Counted from the first letter of the stretch, positions 43,729 to 51,978 are shown. The stretch is DNA of 64,000 nt from Halopelagius inordinatus (GCF_900113245.1 NZ_FOOQ01000001.1:682001-746000); one strand, 5' to 3'. Notes: a model not told the origin generated them from the sequence alone. Numbers and translations: made by a program.

Positions 43729-44499
43729 TTACCGCGGCGGCCGGAGACGGTAGTAGCGTTTGTTGAGACCGTACATGTAGCCTTCTCGCATCGTCTTCAA
43801 CACCGCGTAGGTGAGGAAGAACGCGACGACGGGGAGGATGAACGTCAGGTCGAACAGCAGGTCGACGTTCATCGGCATGAGGTTCTTGATGGCCAGAATC
43901 GAGATGGTGAACGCAAAGACGACGCCGCCGACGCCGACGGCGGCCCAGAACGGCTGCTCGACGGGGCGGCGCGCGCTTCCCTTGTTGAGGAACGGCACCA
44001 TCGCGATGATACCGACGACGACGACGTTCGCGAGAACGCCGTACGTCCGGTCCGCGGTCAGTTTCTGGCCGCCGAGAATCGCCAACTCGGGGTTCAGCGG
44101 ACCGAGCTTCAACAGGCCGAACGACCAGTACAGATACCAGTCGGGCAGGATAATCGCCGGCGTGGAACTGGGGTTCGCTGGCGCGCCGATGTGCGGCGGC
44201 ATCGTCGCCGAGAGAAACAGGATGACCCCGACGAAGAAACTCGCGATAGAGAGGTTCCGGATTATCTCGTGGGGCCACGTCGGGAAGCCGAGCACGTCGC
44301 GTTCGACGTAGTCGGACTCCTGTCTGAGGTCCTGGTCCTCGCGGCGAGAGCGCTCGAAGTACTCGTACGTCAGTCGCGAGAGACCGTCTGTGCGTTTCTT
44401 GCGTTCGCTCCACGTCGGCGTCTCGTCGTCGGGCGCGACGATGCCCGTGCCGTCGGTGCGAACCTCTTTTTCGTCTGCGTCGGATTCGGTGTCGCTCAT
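43729..44499 (-). CDS. Cytochrome b, C-terminal part (subunit IV-like)
   Basis: This 256-residue protein has a long hydrophilic N terminus (about 75 residues), then membrane helices corresponding to the C-terminal half of cytochrome b. The quinol-oxidation-site motif PDWYLYWSFGLLK (PEWY-type) is at about residue 125. Three to four helices follow, ending in a basic tail. It completes the quinol-oxidising bc complex with the N-terminal part encoded just upstream (12 nt gap), as in b6f-type split cytochromes. It acts in the membrane, passing electrons from menaquinol toward a high-potential carrier, probably a halocyanin. Confidence 0.93.
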   Translation of the reverse strand: MSDTESDADEKEVRTDGTGIVAPDDETPTWSERKKRTDGLSRLTYEYFERSRREDQDLRQESDYVERDVLGFPTWPHEIIRNLSIASFFVGVILFLSATMPPHIGAPANPSSTPAIILPDWYLYWSFGLLKLGPLNPELAILGGQKLTADRTYGVLANVVVVGIIAMVPFLNKGSARRPVEQPFWAAVGVGGVVFAFTISILAIKNLMPMNVDLLFDLTFILPVVAFFLTYAVLKTMREGYMYGLNKRYYRLRPPR

Positions 44500-44511
44500 T
44501 GTTCTATTGTA

Positions 44512-45306
44512 TCAGTGCGGTTCCGCGATTCCCTGCACCCACACGATGCCGATGTGGATGGCGATGAGCGTCGTCACGACGAACGGGAGCAGGAACACGT
44601 GGATGATGTACATCCGTTGGAGTGTCGCTTGGCTCAGCGAGAACCCGCCGAACAGCAACTGTGCCGCCCACTCTCCGACGAGCGGGATGGACAGCGCCAT
44701 CTCGACGCCGATCTGACCCGCCCAGTACGCGAGTTGGTCCCACGGGAGCAGGTAGCCGGTGTACCCGAACACCATCGTCAGGCTGATGAGGATGATGCCG
44801 AGTATCCAGTTCAGTTCGCGGGGCTCTTTGTACGCGCCGGTGAAGTAGACGCGGAGCATGTGGAGGAACACCGCCGCCACCATCACCTGCGCGGACCACC
44901 GGTGGACCGAACGGAGCATGAAGCCGAACTGCAGTTCGGTCATGATGAACTCGATGGAACTGTACGCCGTCGTCGGGTCGCCCGTCGTCGCCGGGGAGTA
45001 GTAGAACCCGAGTAGCGCACCGCTTATCGCGGCCACGACGTACGCGAGCGTCGAGAACAGTCCCAGCGTGTACAGCGGGTACCAGTACCAGAACTTGTTG
45101 TCGAGGTCGTACTGCTCGGTGTGGCTCTTCGGCATCTGGAGGTTGACCCGGTAGTAGAGGGTCTCCATCATCTCCAGATAGTCCACGATGCGGAGTCGCT
45201 TGTCCATCCAGATGAGCGTCGTCAGGAACACCGACTCGACCGGAGTCAGGTCCTTCTTTTTCATCCAGTCTTTGTGGTCGTACTCGTCTTTTCGTTCTAG
45301 GCTCAT
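44512..45306 (-). CDS. Cytochrome b, N-terminal part (cytochrome b6-like)
   Basis: This 264-residue protein contains the four-helix haem-binding core. The two histidine pairs that hold the b haems are visible: RSVHRWSAQ and VFLHMLRVYFTGAYK on helix B, and MYIIHVFLLP and AIHIGIVW on helix D. GYTGYLLPWDQLAYWA matches the Qo-site cd1 region. The first 60 residues are hydrophilic and unusual for cytochrome b6, as in other haloarchaea. It forms the membrane core of the menaquinol-oxidising complex with the downstream C-terminal subunit. Three nt separate it from the small membrane protein gene upstream. Confidence 0.95.
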   Translation of the reverse strand: MSLERKDEYDHKDWMKKKDLTPVESVFLTTLIWMDKRLRIVDYLEMMETLYYRVNLQMPKSHTEQYDLDNKFWYWYPLYTLGLFSTLAYVVAAISGALLGFYYSPATTGDPTTAYSSIEFIMTELQFGFMLRSVHRWSAQVMVAAVFLHMLRVYFTGAYKEPRELNWILGIILISLTMVFGYTGYLLPWDQLAYWAGQIGVEMALSIPLVGEWAAQLLFGGFSLSQATLQRMYIIHVFLLPFVVTTLIAIHIGIVWVQGIAEPH

Positions 45307-45309
45307 GGT

Positions 45310-45696
45310 TTACTTCTTGTAGTACGGGTAGATGGCCCGCTTGACTTGGTCCCACGCACCCGTGGTGAAGGGGACGCCGTCTTCGTCCTCTTCTCGGATG
45401 TAGAGGTCCTCCCACTTGCGACGGCGCTTCTTGACGATCATCACGTCGGGGAGGAACTCCTTGCGGTACAACGCGAGGATGAACGCGAGGTCGACGAAGA
45501 TGACCGCGAGGATGCCGCCGAGGAACATGTTCCCGGTGTCGCTCAGGCCCCATCCGGAGATGAATCCGTAGCTGAACAGGAACACGAAGACGACTTCGAT
45601 GATGGTGAGGAGCACGATGCCGATAGCCGCGGCCGTGCTCTCTCGTGCCGGCTCGTACCGGTGGATATCCCCGTAGGTGCTTCCCGAGGAGGACAT
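45310..45696 (-). CDS. Two-TM protein of the bc operon (DUF7318-like)
   Basis: This 128-residue protein starts with a short hydrophilic segment (YGDIHRYEPARE), has two membrane helices (about 24-50 and 58-78), and ends in a charged tail rich in Lys/Arg/Asp (KKRRRKWEDLYIREEDEDG). I recall the family as DUF7318, found only beside haloarchaeal cytochrome b genes. Its start follows the halocyanin stop with no intervening base, so it belongs to the operon. It is probably a small subunit of the complex. Confidence 0.78.
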   Translation of the reverse strand: MSSSGSTYGDIHRYEPARESTAAAIGIVLLTIIEVVFVFLFSYGFISGWGLSDTGNMFLGGILAVIFVDLAFILALYRKEFLPDVMIVKKRRRKWEDLYIREEDEDGVPFTTGAWDQVKRAIYPYYKK

Positions 45697-46365
45697 CTAT
45701 CCGTTCCTCCCCGTCCCCGTGTTCGGCGATTCGCCGTATTTCAGGATGTAGAACGTGAATATCACGGTGATGATGATCCCGAGTATCGTCGCCGTGCCGA
45801 CCCAGTGAGCCTGAATGGGAACGCCGAGTTCTTCGAGGTCCTTCTCGCCGCCGCCCTCGCCGCCGCCGGGGTTCTCGACGACCTCGATGGTGCCGATCAT
45901 GCCCGCGGACTCGTGGGGCTCACAGATGTACTCGTAGGTGCCGAGAACCTCGAACGTGTAGCTGAACGAGAACCCCTCGTTCTCTATCGGTTCGTGGCCT
46001 CCCCAGTTCGCGTCCTCGGGTTGGCTCTGGGGGACGACGTTGTGGTTATCCGAGTCCCAGACGAACTCGACAGTCGTTCCCGGTGCTATCTCCAGGGCTT
46101 CTTCGGTGCCGGGCTCGAAGACGAGCGAACCGCCGGGGCCGACGGTGACCGTCTCGGTTCCGCCGCCGCCTCCGCCGCCTCCGCCGCCGCTGGAGGTGCC
46201 AGTTCCGGTACCCGTCCCTTGCTCGGTTCCGGACGCCGTGCCGGTCCCACCAGCGGACGTCGTAGTGCCGTCCTCTTGTTGGGCGGCTGTCACGCCGGCG
46301 GTGGCAGACGCCGTCGCGGCCGCGGCAGGGACGCTTGCCGCTCTCAGAAAGTCCCGCCTTTTCAT
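45697..46365 (-). CDS. Halocyanin (Tat-exported, membrane-anchored), copy B, in the bc operon
   Basis: This 222-residue protein has a Tat signal (MKRRDFLRAASVPAAAATAS), a Thr/Gly/Ser linker ending in a run of glycines (about 40-72), and a plastocyanin-like domain (about 73-165) with ligands His (DNHNVVP), Cys/His (YICEPHE) and Met (AGMIGT). A C-terminal membrane helix follows (about 190-212). It is the probable electron acceptor of the adjacent cytochrome b. Its copper-site core shares 117 identical nucleotides with copy A at 27816-28475, while the signal peptide, linker and anchor differ. It is followed without gap by the DUF7318-like gene. Confidence 0.93.
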   Translation of the reverse strand: MKRRDFLRAASVPAAAATASATAGVTAAQQEDGTTTSAGGTGTASGTEQGTGTGTGTSSGGGGGGGGGGTETVTVGPGGSLVFEPGTEEALEIAPGTTVEFVWDSDNHNVVPQSQPEDANWGGHEPIENEGFSFSYTFEVLGTYEYICEPHESAGMIGTIEVVENPGGGEGGGEKDLEELGVPIQAHWVGTATILGIIITVIFTFYILKYGESPNTGTGRNG

Positions 46366-46434
46366 ACACGATTTTCTCAGGATGGAACGCGCTTAAACCC
46401 ACCGACTGCCGCCGCACCGCCCGATGCCGCCGGT

Positions 46435-47295
46435 TCAGCTACCCTCGGATTTGCCCTCTGCGGTGGCGTTGTCGTCGTCTCTTCGCGGTTCGACGCGCGG
46501 TGCACCCTCCTCGTCGAACGGGAGGAAATCCGGCCGCTCCCCGTGTTCGGCGCCGACCGCTCTGAGTCGGTTCCGGTACTCCTCTGCGCGGAACCGGTCC
46601 GAGAGGCGCGCGTTCGCCACCACGAGAAACAGGAAAAAGCCGATGACGAGAAAGACCCCCGCGAGGAGGGGCGCGAATATCGTGCCGACGGTGGGGAGAG
46701 CCGTCCCGAACAGCCCGTTCACCACGGGAAACAGGAGCCAAACGACGAGAAGGCCGACTCCGACGAGCATCTGCGCACCGGCGACTATCTGCAACATCAG
46801 GTTGCCGAACTCGCCGCTTCCCTCGGCCACGTCCACCGGTTGCGGGAGCGAGACGTCCTCCGGCGGGTCGTCCACTTCGTACTCCTCCATCGAACAGAGC
46901 GCGACTGTCGGTTTCACGTCGCGGAGAACGGTCCCTTCGCCCTCGATGCCTCCGTCGGGGTGAACGACGGCGTACCCCTCGTCGGAGTAGACGAGCAGTT
47001 GGTCCTCGCCGTCCCGTCGGATGCGTTCGATGACGGCGAACACCTCACGGTAGGCGATTCGGCTCCGCAGGTCCTTTTCGACGCGGTCCAGCAGGTCCCG
47101 CCCGGTTATCCACGTGTCGGGGTCGAACACCGCCTCCCACTCTTCGAGGGACATCTCCGCCATCTCCTCGGGGCCGAAGTCGTCGAAATCGTACTTCTCT
47201 TCGACCTCCCGGCGTAACGCTCGAAGCGACTCCTCGTCGCTCCCCTCCGAGTCCGGAGGCTGTTCGTCAACCCGTCCGTCCTCGGCGTCACTCAT
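46435..47295 (-). CDS. bc-operon membrane protein with charged N-terminal domain (DUF7319-like)
   Basis: This 286-residue protein has a hydrophilic N-terminal domain (about 1-165) with acidic stretches and a strand-rich region (QLLVYSDEGYAVVHPDGG, TVALCSMEEYEV). Two to three membrane helices follow (about 168-235; LVGVGLLVVWLLFPVV, IGFFLFLVVANARL), and then an acidic tail. I recall the family as DUF7319. It is the first gene of the minus-strand bc block, 69 nt before the halocyanin gene. Function is unknown. Confidence 0.78.
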   Translation of the reverse strand: MSDAEDGRVDEQPPDSEGSDEESLRALRREVEEKYDFDDFGPEEMAEMSLEEWEAVFDPDTWITGRDLLDRVEKDLRSRIAYREVFAVIERIRRDGEDQLLVYSDEGYAVVHPDGGIEGEGTVLRDVKPTVALCSMEEYEVDDPPEDVSLPQPVDVAEGSGEFGNLMLQIVAGAQMLVGVGLLVVWLLFPVVNGLFGTALPTVGTIFAPLLAGVFLVIGFFLFLVVANARLSDRFRAEEYRNRLRAVGAEHGERPDFLPFDEEGAPRVEPRRDDDNATAEGKSEGS

Positions 47296-47479
47296 TGGCT
47301 CGATGTCCGTCCCGAAGCCGCATAAGCGCCCCGACGTTCGTCCGAGCGGGGGTGAGCGCAGAGAGCGTCCGCTCGTCCCGGATATGCTCCGCTTTCGGGC
47401 GTTATCCGAGAGAGGCCCGACGATGCTGTTGTCCCCGCCGTAGACACAACGAGAGGACTCTGCTCGGACTCACAATTTG

Positions 47480-47487
47480 TTTATACT
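47480..47487 (+). promoter_or_regulatory. TATA box of the DUF7344-like regulator gene
   Basis: TTTATACT lies 23-30 nt upstream of the GTG at 47510. The interval 47296-47479 between this and the divergent bc operon shows no gene. Confidence 0.55.
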
Positions 47488-47509
47488 CCGTGGTGCCCCT
47501 ATGTAGGGT

Positions 47510-47890
47510 GTGAGCGATTCAACTTCGGGGGAGAACGACGAGTCGATGTCCGACTTCCGGGGGGCCTCCGAGACCCGACTCGACGTCCTGTTCGGTGTCC
47601 TCGCCAAGCGCCGCCGTCGAGTCGCCCTCCGCTGTCTCGTCGCGTACGACACTCCGATGACGTTAGCTGACCTCGCGGACGAAGTCGCGGTCCGAGAGCG
47701 GGAGGCGACGCTCGCTCAGATTCCCGCCGACGACGTGATGCAGGTGTATCTCTCGCTGTATCACGCTCACGTCCCCAAACTCGGCGACGCCGGCTTCGTG
47801 GAGTACTCTCAAGAACAGGACCTGGTCAGACTCACGGAAGAACCGGACCGTATCCGGCGACTACTCGACGCCGCGCCGACAGAGGAGTGA
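47510..47890 (+). CDS. DUF7344-type winged-helix protein
   Basis: This 126-residue protein has an N-terminal disordered tail, then a winged helix: RLDVLFGVLAKRRRRVALRC (helix 1), MTLADLADEVAVRE (helix 2) and the typical VYLSLYHAHVPKLGDAGFVEY. This last segment is the hallmark of the haloarchaeal DUF7344 regulators. It starts with GTG at 47510, about 26 nt after the TATA box, so it is leaderless. Its position, divergent from the cytochrome bc operon, makes it a candidate regulator of respiration genes; the signal is unknown. Confidence 0.85.
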   Translation: MSDSTSGENDESMSDFRGASETRLDVLFGVLAKRRRRVALRCLVAYDTPMTLADLADEVAVREREATLAQIPADDVMQVYLSLYHAHVPKLGDAGFVEYSQEQDLVRLTEEPDRIRRLLDAAPTEE

Positions 47891-47935
47891 CCGGCCGCCA
47901 GAGTAAGGTGTTCGACGCGTCCACATCGAACACTT

Positions 47936-48712
47936 ATGAGTAACCAACCGGACGCCGTCGAAGCGTTGGGGAACCTCGGCCTCACCGAGTACGAGGCGAG
48001 GTGTTTTGTCGCGCTCAGTCGCTTGAAGCAGGGGACCGCAAAAGAAGTGAGCCAACTCTCGGACGTCCCTCGCTCTCGGGTGTACGACACCGTAGACAGG
48101 CTTCACCAACGGGGACTGGTCGACGTCCAGCAGTCGGACCCCAGACAGTACCGGGCCATCTCGAAAGACGACGCGTTCGAGAAACTCGAGAGCGCGTTCC
48201 GCGCCAACGTCGAGGAGGCCGACGCGGCGTTGGAGAACGTCCGGTCCGCAGAACCCCAAGCCGAGCGAGGGATGTGGTCGATCGCGGACGAAGAACACGT
48301 CAACGACCGACTCGGAACGCTTCTCGACGACGCAGAGGACCACGTCCACATGCTCGTCGCCGACGAATCGGCCGTCCCCGAAGAGATAGTGGACCGACTC
48401 GTCGCGGCCACCGAACGCGGCGTGAACGTCGTCGTCGAAGTGGGGACCGACTCGCTCGAAGAGCGAATTCGGGCGGACGTCCCCGACGCCGACGTCACGT
48501 TGTTCGAGAGTCTCCGAGAGACGAACCCGGTCGTCAGCAAGTGGCCGGGCAAGTTGGCGATGGTGGACCGACAGGCGATACTCGCGAGCGGTCTCGAAAA
48601 CAGCGACCGACCGTTCGAACAGCAGGAGACGGCGGTGTGGACGAACGGCCACAACCACGGGTTCGCCGCGTGGACTCGGGAACTCCTCGACGACAGGTTA
48701 GCAGACTTCTAA
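47936..48712 (+). CDS. TrmB-family transcriptional regulator
   Basis: This 258-residue protein starts with the TrmB winged helix (about 8-75; LGLTEYEARCFVALSRLKQG, then DVPRSRVYDTVDRL and a wing). A coiled linker follows (about 78-105). The C-terminal phospholipase-D-like effector domain (about 110-255) includes VHMLVADESAVPEEIVDRL and KLAMVDRQAILASG. Most TrmB proteins bind sugars; this short type (about 260 residues) lacks the longer sugar-binding domain. It follows the DUF7344-like gene after 45 nt. Confidence 0.88.
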   Translation: MSNQPDAVEALGNLGLTEYEARCFVALSRLKQGTAKEVSQLSDVPRSRVYDTVDRLHQRGLVDVQQSDPRQYRAISKDDAFEKLESAFRANVEEADAALENVRSAEPQAERGMWSIADEEHVNDRLGTLLDDAEDHVHMLVADESAVPEEIVDRLVAATERGVNVVVEVGTDSLEERIRADVPDADVTLFESLRETNPVVSKWPGKLAMVDRQAILASGLENSDRPFEQQETAVWTNGHNHGFAAWTRELLDDRLADF

Positions 48713-48850
48713 CCGCCTTACTACCGGTACGCGACGTTCCCCCGAACTCGTCTCGTCTCCAGTTCTCCTCTCGTCCTCCGCGGCGGTAGTTCGCCCGCCG
48801 TCCGTCGGGTCGGAGTCGGACCATTTAGGCCGGACGGGAGTTAATCTCGT

Positions 48851-49333
48851 GTGATGGTATCCGAGACGGCCATCGCGACGGGCGCGGCCCTGATGGTCAC
48901 GGTCAGTTTTCCGTTCTATCTCTACGGCGCGTGGATAATGATAGACGCGGAGACGGTGACGTGGGGGGTGTTGATCTACCACCTGAAGTTCATCGTTCCG
49001 GGCCTCGTGTTGAACACGGTTCCGGTCGTCGCGTGGATGATTCCGCGTCTGTTCAAGCAGTTGGGCGGGTTGGCGGCCCTCCACGCGGTTCTCGGTCTCC
49101 AAGCGTACGCGCTCTTGGCGTTCGCCCTCACGGGTATCGTCCGAATCCTGCAGGTCAAACGACGGGCCGACCTCTACGACAACCCGGACCAAGACATCGA
49201 GTTAGACGACCTACACGAGAACATGGGCGCGTGGCGCGGCCGTCTCCGCGTCGGCGTCTTCGGATACGTGCTGTTTTGGATATTCGCGTGGGTGCTCGGT
49301 ATCTACCGGTACGCGACCGGCTATCTGTTCTGA
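48851..49333 (+). CDS. Four-TM haloarchaeal membrane protein (DUF7321-like)
   Basis: This 160-residue protein has four membrane helices (about 7-30, 38-65, 75-98, 130-155). It has a conserved loop with KRRADLYDNPDQDIELDDLH and an N-terminal histidine/lysine in IYHLKFIVPG. I recall the family as DUF7321 from the same bc-complex neighbourhoods. The start may be GTG 48851 or the adjacent ATG 48854. A CATTTAG TATA-like element lies 23-29 nt upstream of the GTG. The DNA glycosylase gene is convergent and ends 2 nt away. Confidence 0.78.
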   Translation: MMVSETAIATGAALMVTVSFPFYLYGAWIMIDAETVTWGVLIYHLKFIVPGLVLNTVPVVAWMIPRLFKQLGGLAALHAVLGLQAYALLAFALTGIVRILQVKRRADLYDNPDQDIELDDLHENMGAWRGRLRVGVFGYVLFWIFAWVLGIYRYATGYLF

Positions 49334-49334
49334 G

Positions 49335-50021
49335 TCAGGACCACGCCTCGCCGCTTGCGAGGTCGACGTCGCCGTCGAGTTTCGAGGAGGGGCAGATACC
49401 TTCGAGGACGCACTCGGCGCAGTCGGGGTTGCGCGCGGTGCAGGTCGCCCGGCCGTGACTGATGAACAGATGCGTGAGTTGCTGCCAGTCGTCCTCGGGG
49501 ACGAGAGGCATGAGGTCGGTCTCTATCTTCTCGGGTGCCGTCTCCTCCGTGATGCCGAGTCGCCGAGAGAGACGCTGGACGTGCGTATCGACGACGATTC
49601 CCTCGACGATGTCGTGGCCGTGTTGGAGGACGACGTTCGCCGTCTTCCGGCCGACGCCTTTCAGTTCGGTCAGTTCGTCCATCGTGTCCGGAACCTCGCC
49701 GCCGTGTTCGTCTCGTATCGTCCGGGCGGAACTGACGACGTAGTCGGCCTTGCTGTTGTGGTAGGTGATAGAGCCGATGTCTTCGGAGAGTTCGTCGACG
49801 TCGGCGTCGGCGTAGTCTTCGACCGTCTCGTACTTCTCGAAGAGATGTTCGGTCTCTTTGTTCACCCGTTCGTCGGTGCACTGCGCAGAGAGCATCACCG
49901 CGATGAGCAGTTCGAGGCGGTTCGAGAAGTTCAGCGAGATTGTGGTGTCGGGGTACTCCTCGTACAGACGGTCGAGTACCTCCAGAACCTGCGTCTCCCG
50001 TGAATCGAGGCGCGTTCCCAT
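49335..50021 (-). CDS. nth: Endonuclease III (DNA glycosylase/AP lyase)
   Basis: This 228-residue base-excision repair enzyme removes oxidised pyrimidines and nicks abasic sites. The helix-hairpin-helix is LKGVGRKTANVV with the catalytic Lys (about residue 121). The catalytic Asp is in VVDTHVQRLSRRLG (about residue 139). The C-terminal [4Fe-4S] cluster cysteines follow Cx6Cx2Cx5C (CTARNPDCAECVLEGIC). MLSAQCTDERVN is the family N-terminal motif. Family-typical length; transcribed alone. Its Fe-S cluster would depend on SUF proteins such as those at the right end of the window. Confidence 0.97.
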   Translation of the reverse strand: MGTRLDSRETQVLEVLDRLYEEYPDTTISLNFSNRLELLIAVMLSAQCTDERVNKETEHLFEKYETVEDYADADVDELSEDIGSITYHNSKADYVVSSARTIRDEHGGEVPDTMDELTELKGVGRKTANVVLQHGHDIVEGIVVDTHVQRLSRRLGITEETAPEKIETDLMPLVPEDDWQQLTHLFISHGRATCTARNPDCAECVLEGICPSSKLDGDVDLASGEAWS

Positions 50022-50102
50022 ACCCTCCGGTCGGACCGGGCGGTGTTGAGTGGTTCGGGTTCGGTCGCGAAGAGTAAAGTCACCGCGCGCGGAGACGGAC
50101 GT

Positions 50103-50249
50103 ATGGCAGAGACTGATTCGGAGGCGGGACGGGTCGACTCCGCGGCGTGGCGCGTCGGACTCGGGACGGGCGTCGGATACGGACTCGTCCTCGTCGGGAT
50201 GTTCCTCGCGCTTTTCGTCGTTCCGTACCTCCTGTTTACCGCGCTGTAG
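50103..50249 (+). CDS. Very small single-TM protein
   Basis: This 48-residue protein has a polar N terminus (AETDSEAGRVDSAAW) and one membrane helix (about 20-46; LVLVGMFLALFVVPYLLF). The start is the ATG at 50103, about 30 nt after an AGTAAAGT TATA-like element, although the frame is open further upstream. Similar tiny membrane proteins are common in haloarchaea. No function can be assigned. Confidence 0.6.
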   Translation: MAETDSEAGRVDSAAWRVGLGTGVGYGLVLVGMFLALFVVPYLLFTAL

Positions 50250-50296
50250 CGGTCGCTCGACGGTCGAAAAACGAGATAAATCCGGGAATCAGAGCG

Positions 50297-51517
50297 TCAG
50301 GCGAACGCTCGGGAGACGGCGTCGTCTTCCTCGGCTTCGGCCTCTATCTTCTCCCACGCTTCCACGAAGTCGGTCATGTATATCTCCGTGCGGTCGTCGC
50401 GGATGGCGAACATCCCCGCCTCGGTACAGACGGCTTTGATGTCCGCGCCGGAGGCGTCGGACGCCATCTCCGCGAGGGCCTCGAAGTCCACGTCGTCTGC
50501 GACGTTCATGTTGCGCGTGTGAATCTCGAAGATGATGGAGCGACCCTCCTCGTTCGGCTTGGGCACCTCGATGAGGCGGTCGAACCGACCGGGGCGGAGA
50601 ATCGCGGGGTCGAGCATGTCGAAGCGGTTCGTCGCCGCGATGATGCGAATCTCGCCGCGTTCGTCGAAGCCGTCCATCTCCGAGAGCAACTGCATCATCG
50701 TGCGCTGAACCTCGGCGTCGCCGGACGTCTTCGAGTCCGTCCGCTTCGAGGCGATGGCGTCTATCTCGTCGATGAAGATGACGGCGGGTTCGTTCTCGCG
50801 GGCCACCTCGAACAGGTCGCGAACGAGTTTCGCGCCCTCGCCGATGAACTTGTGAACGAGTTCCGACCCGGCCATCTTGATGAACGAGGCGTCGGTCTGG
50901 TTCGCGACTGCCTTCGCTAGCATCGTCTTGCCGGTGCCCGGCGGGCCGTAGAGGAGGACGCCCGACGGCGGGTCGATGCCGACCTGTTCGAACATCTCGG
51001 GGCGTTCGAGGGGCATCTCGACGGTCTCTCGGACTTCCTGCATCTGCTCTTCGAGGCCGCCGATGTCGGCGTAGGTGACGTCGGGGCTGTGTTCTACCTG
51101 CATGACGCGGGCCCGGACGTCCGTCTCGTTGTCCAGACGCTTGACGATAGAGAGCGAGTTGTTGACGGCGACGCGCGAGTCCGGTTCGAGTTCCTCGCGC
51201 ATCTCCTCGGTAACCTCCGTGACCGCCTCTTGGTTGTTGCCGTGCTGTTTGATTATGACGCCCTCGTCCGTTATCTCCTGGACGGTTGCGACGAACAGCG
51301 GCGACTGCTTCAGTTTCTTGTTCTCGTGTGTGAGACGTTCGAGTTTCTGCTGGAACTTGTTGTTCTCCGCGTTCGCGTCCAGCAGCTTATCTCGCATCTC
51401 TTCGTTCTGAGATTCGAGAATTTCGAGGCGCTCTTGGAGAGCCTTAATTTTCTCCTGCTGCGACGCCGCCTCCTCGTCGTACGGGAGTTCGACGTCGTCC
51501 ACAGTATCGGTCATCAT
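50297..51517 (-). CDS. pan: Proteasome-activating nucleotidase (AAA ATPase)
   Basis: This 406-residue regulatory ATPase of the 20S proteasome unfolds substrates. An N-terminal coiled coil (about 18-72) precedes an OB domain (about 75-150). The AAA module carries Walker A GPPGTGKTMLAKAVANQTD (about 195), Walker B FIDEIDAIASKR (about 250), RPGRFDR (Arg finger) and a C-terminal helical domain. The C-terminal tail ends in RAFA; the penultimate aromatic is Phe rather than the Tyr of a strict HbYX motif that opens the proteasome gate. The start may be either of two adjacent ATGs. Transcribed alone. Confidence 0.96.
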   Translation of the reverse strand: MMTDTVDDVELPYDEEAASQQEKIKALQERLEILESQNEEMRDKLLDANAENNKFQQKLERLTHENKKLKQSPLFVATVQEITDEGVIIKQHGNNQEAVTEVTEEMREELEPDSRVAVNNSLSIVKRLDNETDVRARVMQVEHSPDVTYADIGGLEEQMQEVRETVEMPLERPEMFEQVGIDPPSGVLLYGPPGTGKTMLAKAVANQTDASFIKMAGSELVHKFIGEGAKLVRDLFEVARENEPAVIFIDEIDAIASKRTDSKTSGDAEVQRTMMQLLSEMDGFDERGEIRIIAATNRFDMLDPAILRPGRFDRLIEVPKPNEEGRSIIFEIHTRNMNVADDVDFEALAEMASDASGADIKAVCTEAGMFAIRDDRTEIYMTDFVEAWEKIEAEAEEDDAVSRAFA

Positions 51518-51620
51518 CTGCCGTAGGTGGTCGCCTCATAAGAGGCTTCGGGTTACCCGGGCTTCTCGCCGGGTTGAGCGCCGCTTCAGCCCTTTCGCCA
51601 GGGAGGTCGCCCCCACCGTT

Positions 51621-51660
51621 TAATATTCGCTTGAGTAATATTTTGATACAGCAAATATTA
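51621..51660 (+). promoter_or_regulatory. AT-rich repeat cluster upstream of a small HTH gene
   Basis: TAATATT occurs at 51621-51627 and 51636-51642, and its reverse complement AATATTA at 51654-51660. The last copy sits about 30-36 nt before the ATG at 51690 and may be the TATA box itself. Three regularly placed copies in an otherwise GC-rich region suggest operator sites, probably for autoregulation. Confidence 0.45.
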
Positions 51661-51689
51661 TTACCCTACATCCGCGAGTAGGTAGTAGA

Positions 51690-51953
51690 ATGAGCACCAC
51701 CGAGGCAGTCGCCGCAGACGAAGGGACCACGGACCGATGGAACCCGATACGGGAGATGCCCCCGAGTGCGAAACTGGTGGCGAAGGTTCTCGACTACAAC
51801 GACACGATGACGCAGAGTCAAATCGCCGAGGAGACGCTCTTGCCGCCGCGGACTGTCCGATACGCCCTCTCTCGACTGGAGGACGCCGACGCCGTCGACT
51901 CGCGGTTCTCTTTCTCCGATGCGCGCAAGCGGCTCTACACGCTGAACATTTAA
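51690..51953 (+). CDS. Small MarR-like helix-turn-helix protein
   Basis: This 87-residue protein consists of a short tail and one winged helix: PPSAKLVAKVLDYND, then MTQSQIAEETLLPPRTVRYALSRLED (helix-turn-helix) and a wing (DSRFSFSDARKRLYTL). It is probably a dimeric transcription factor. The AT-rich repeat cluster directly upstream is a likely binding site. It is followed after 25 nt by the small gene preceding mre11. Confidence 0.85.
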   Translation: MSTTEAVAADEGTTDRWNPIREMPPSAKLVAKVLDYNDTMTQSQIAEETLLPPRTVRYALSRLEDADAVDSRFSFSDARKRLYTLNI

Positions 51954-51978
51954 ACCGAATACCGAGGCCATTCGCCTC

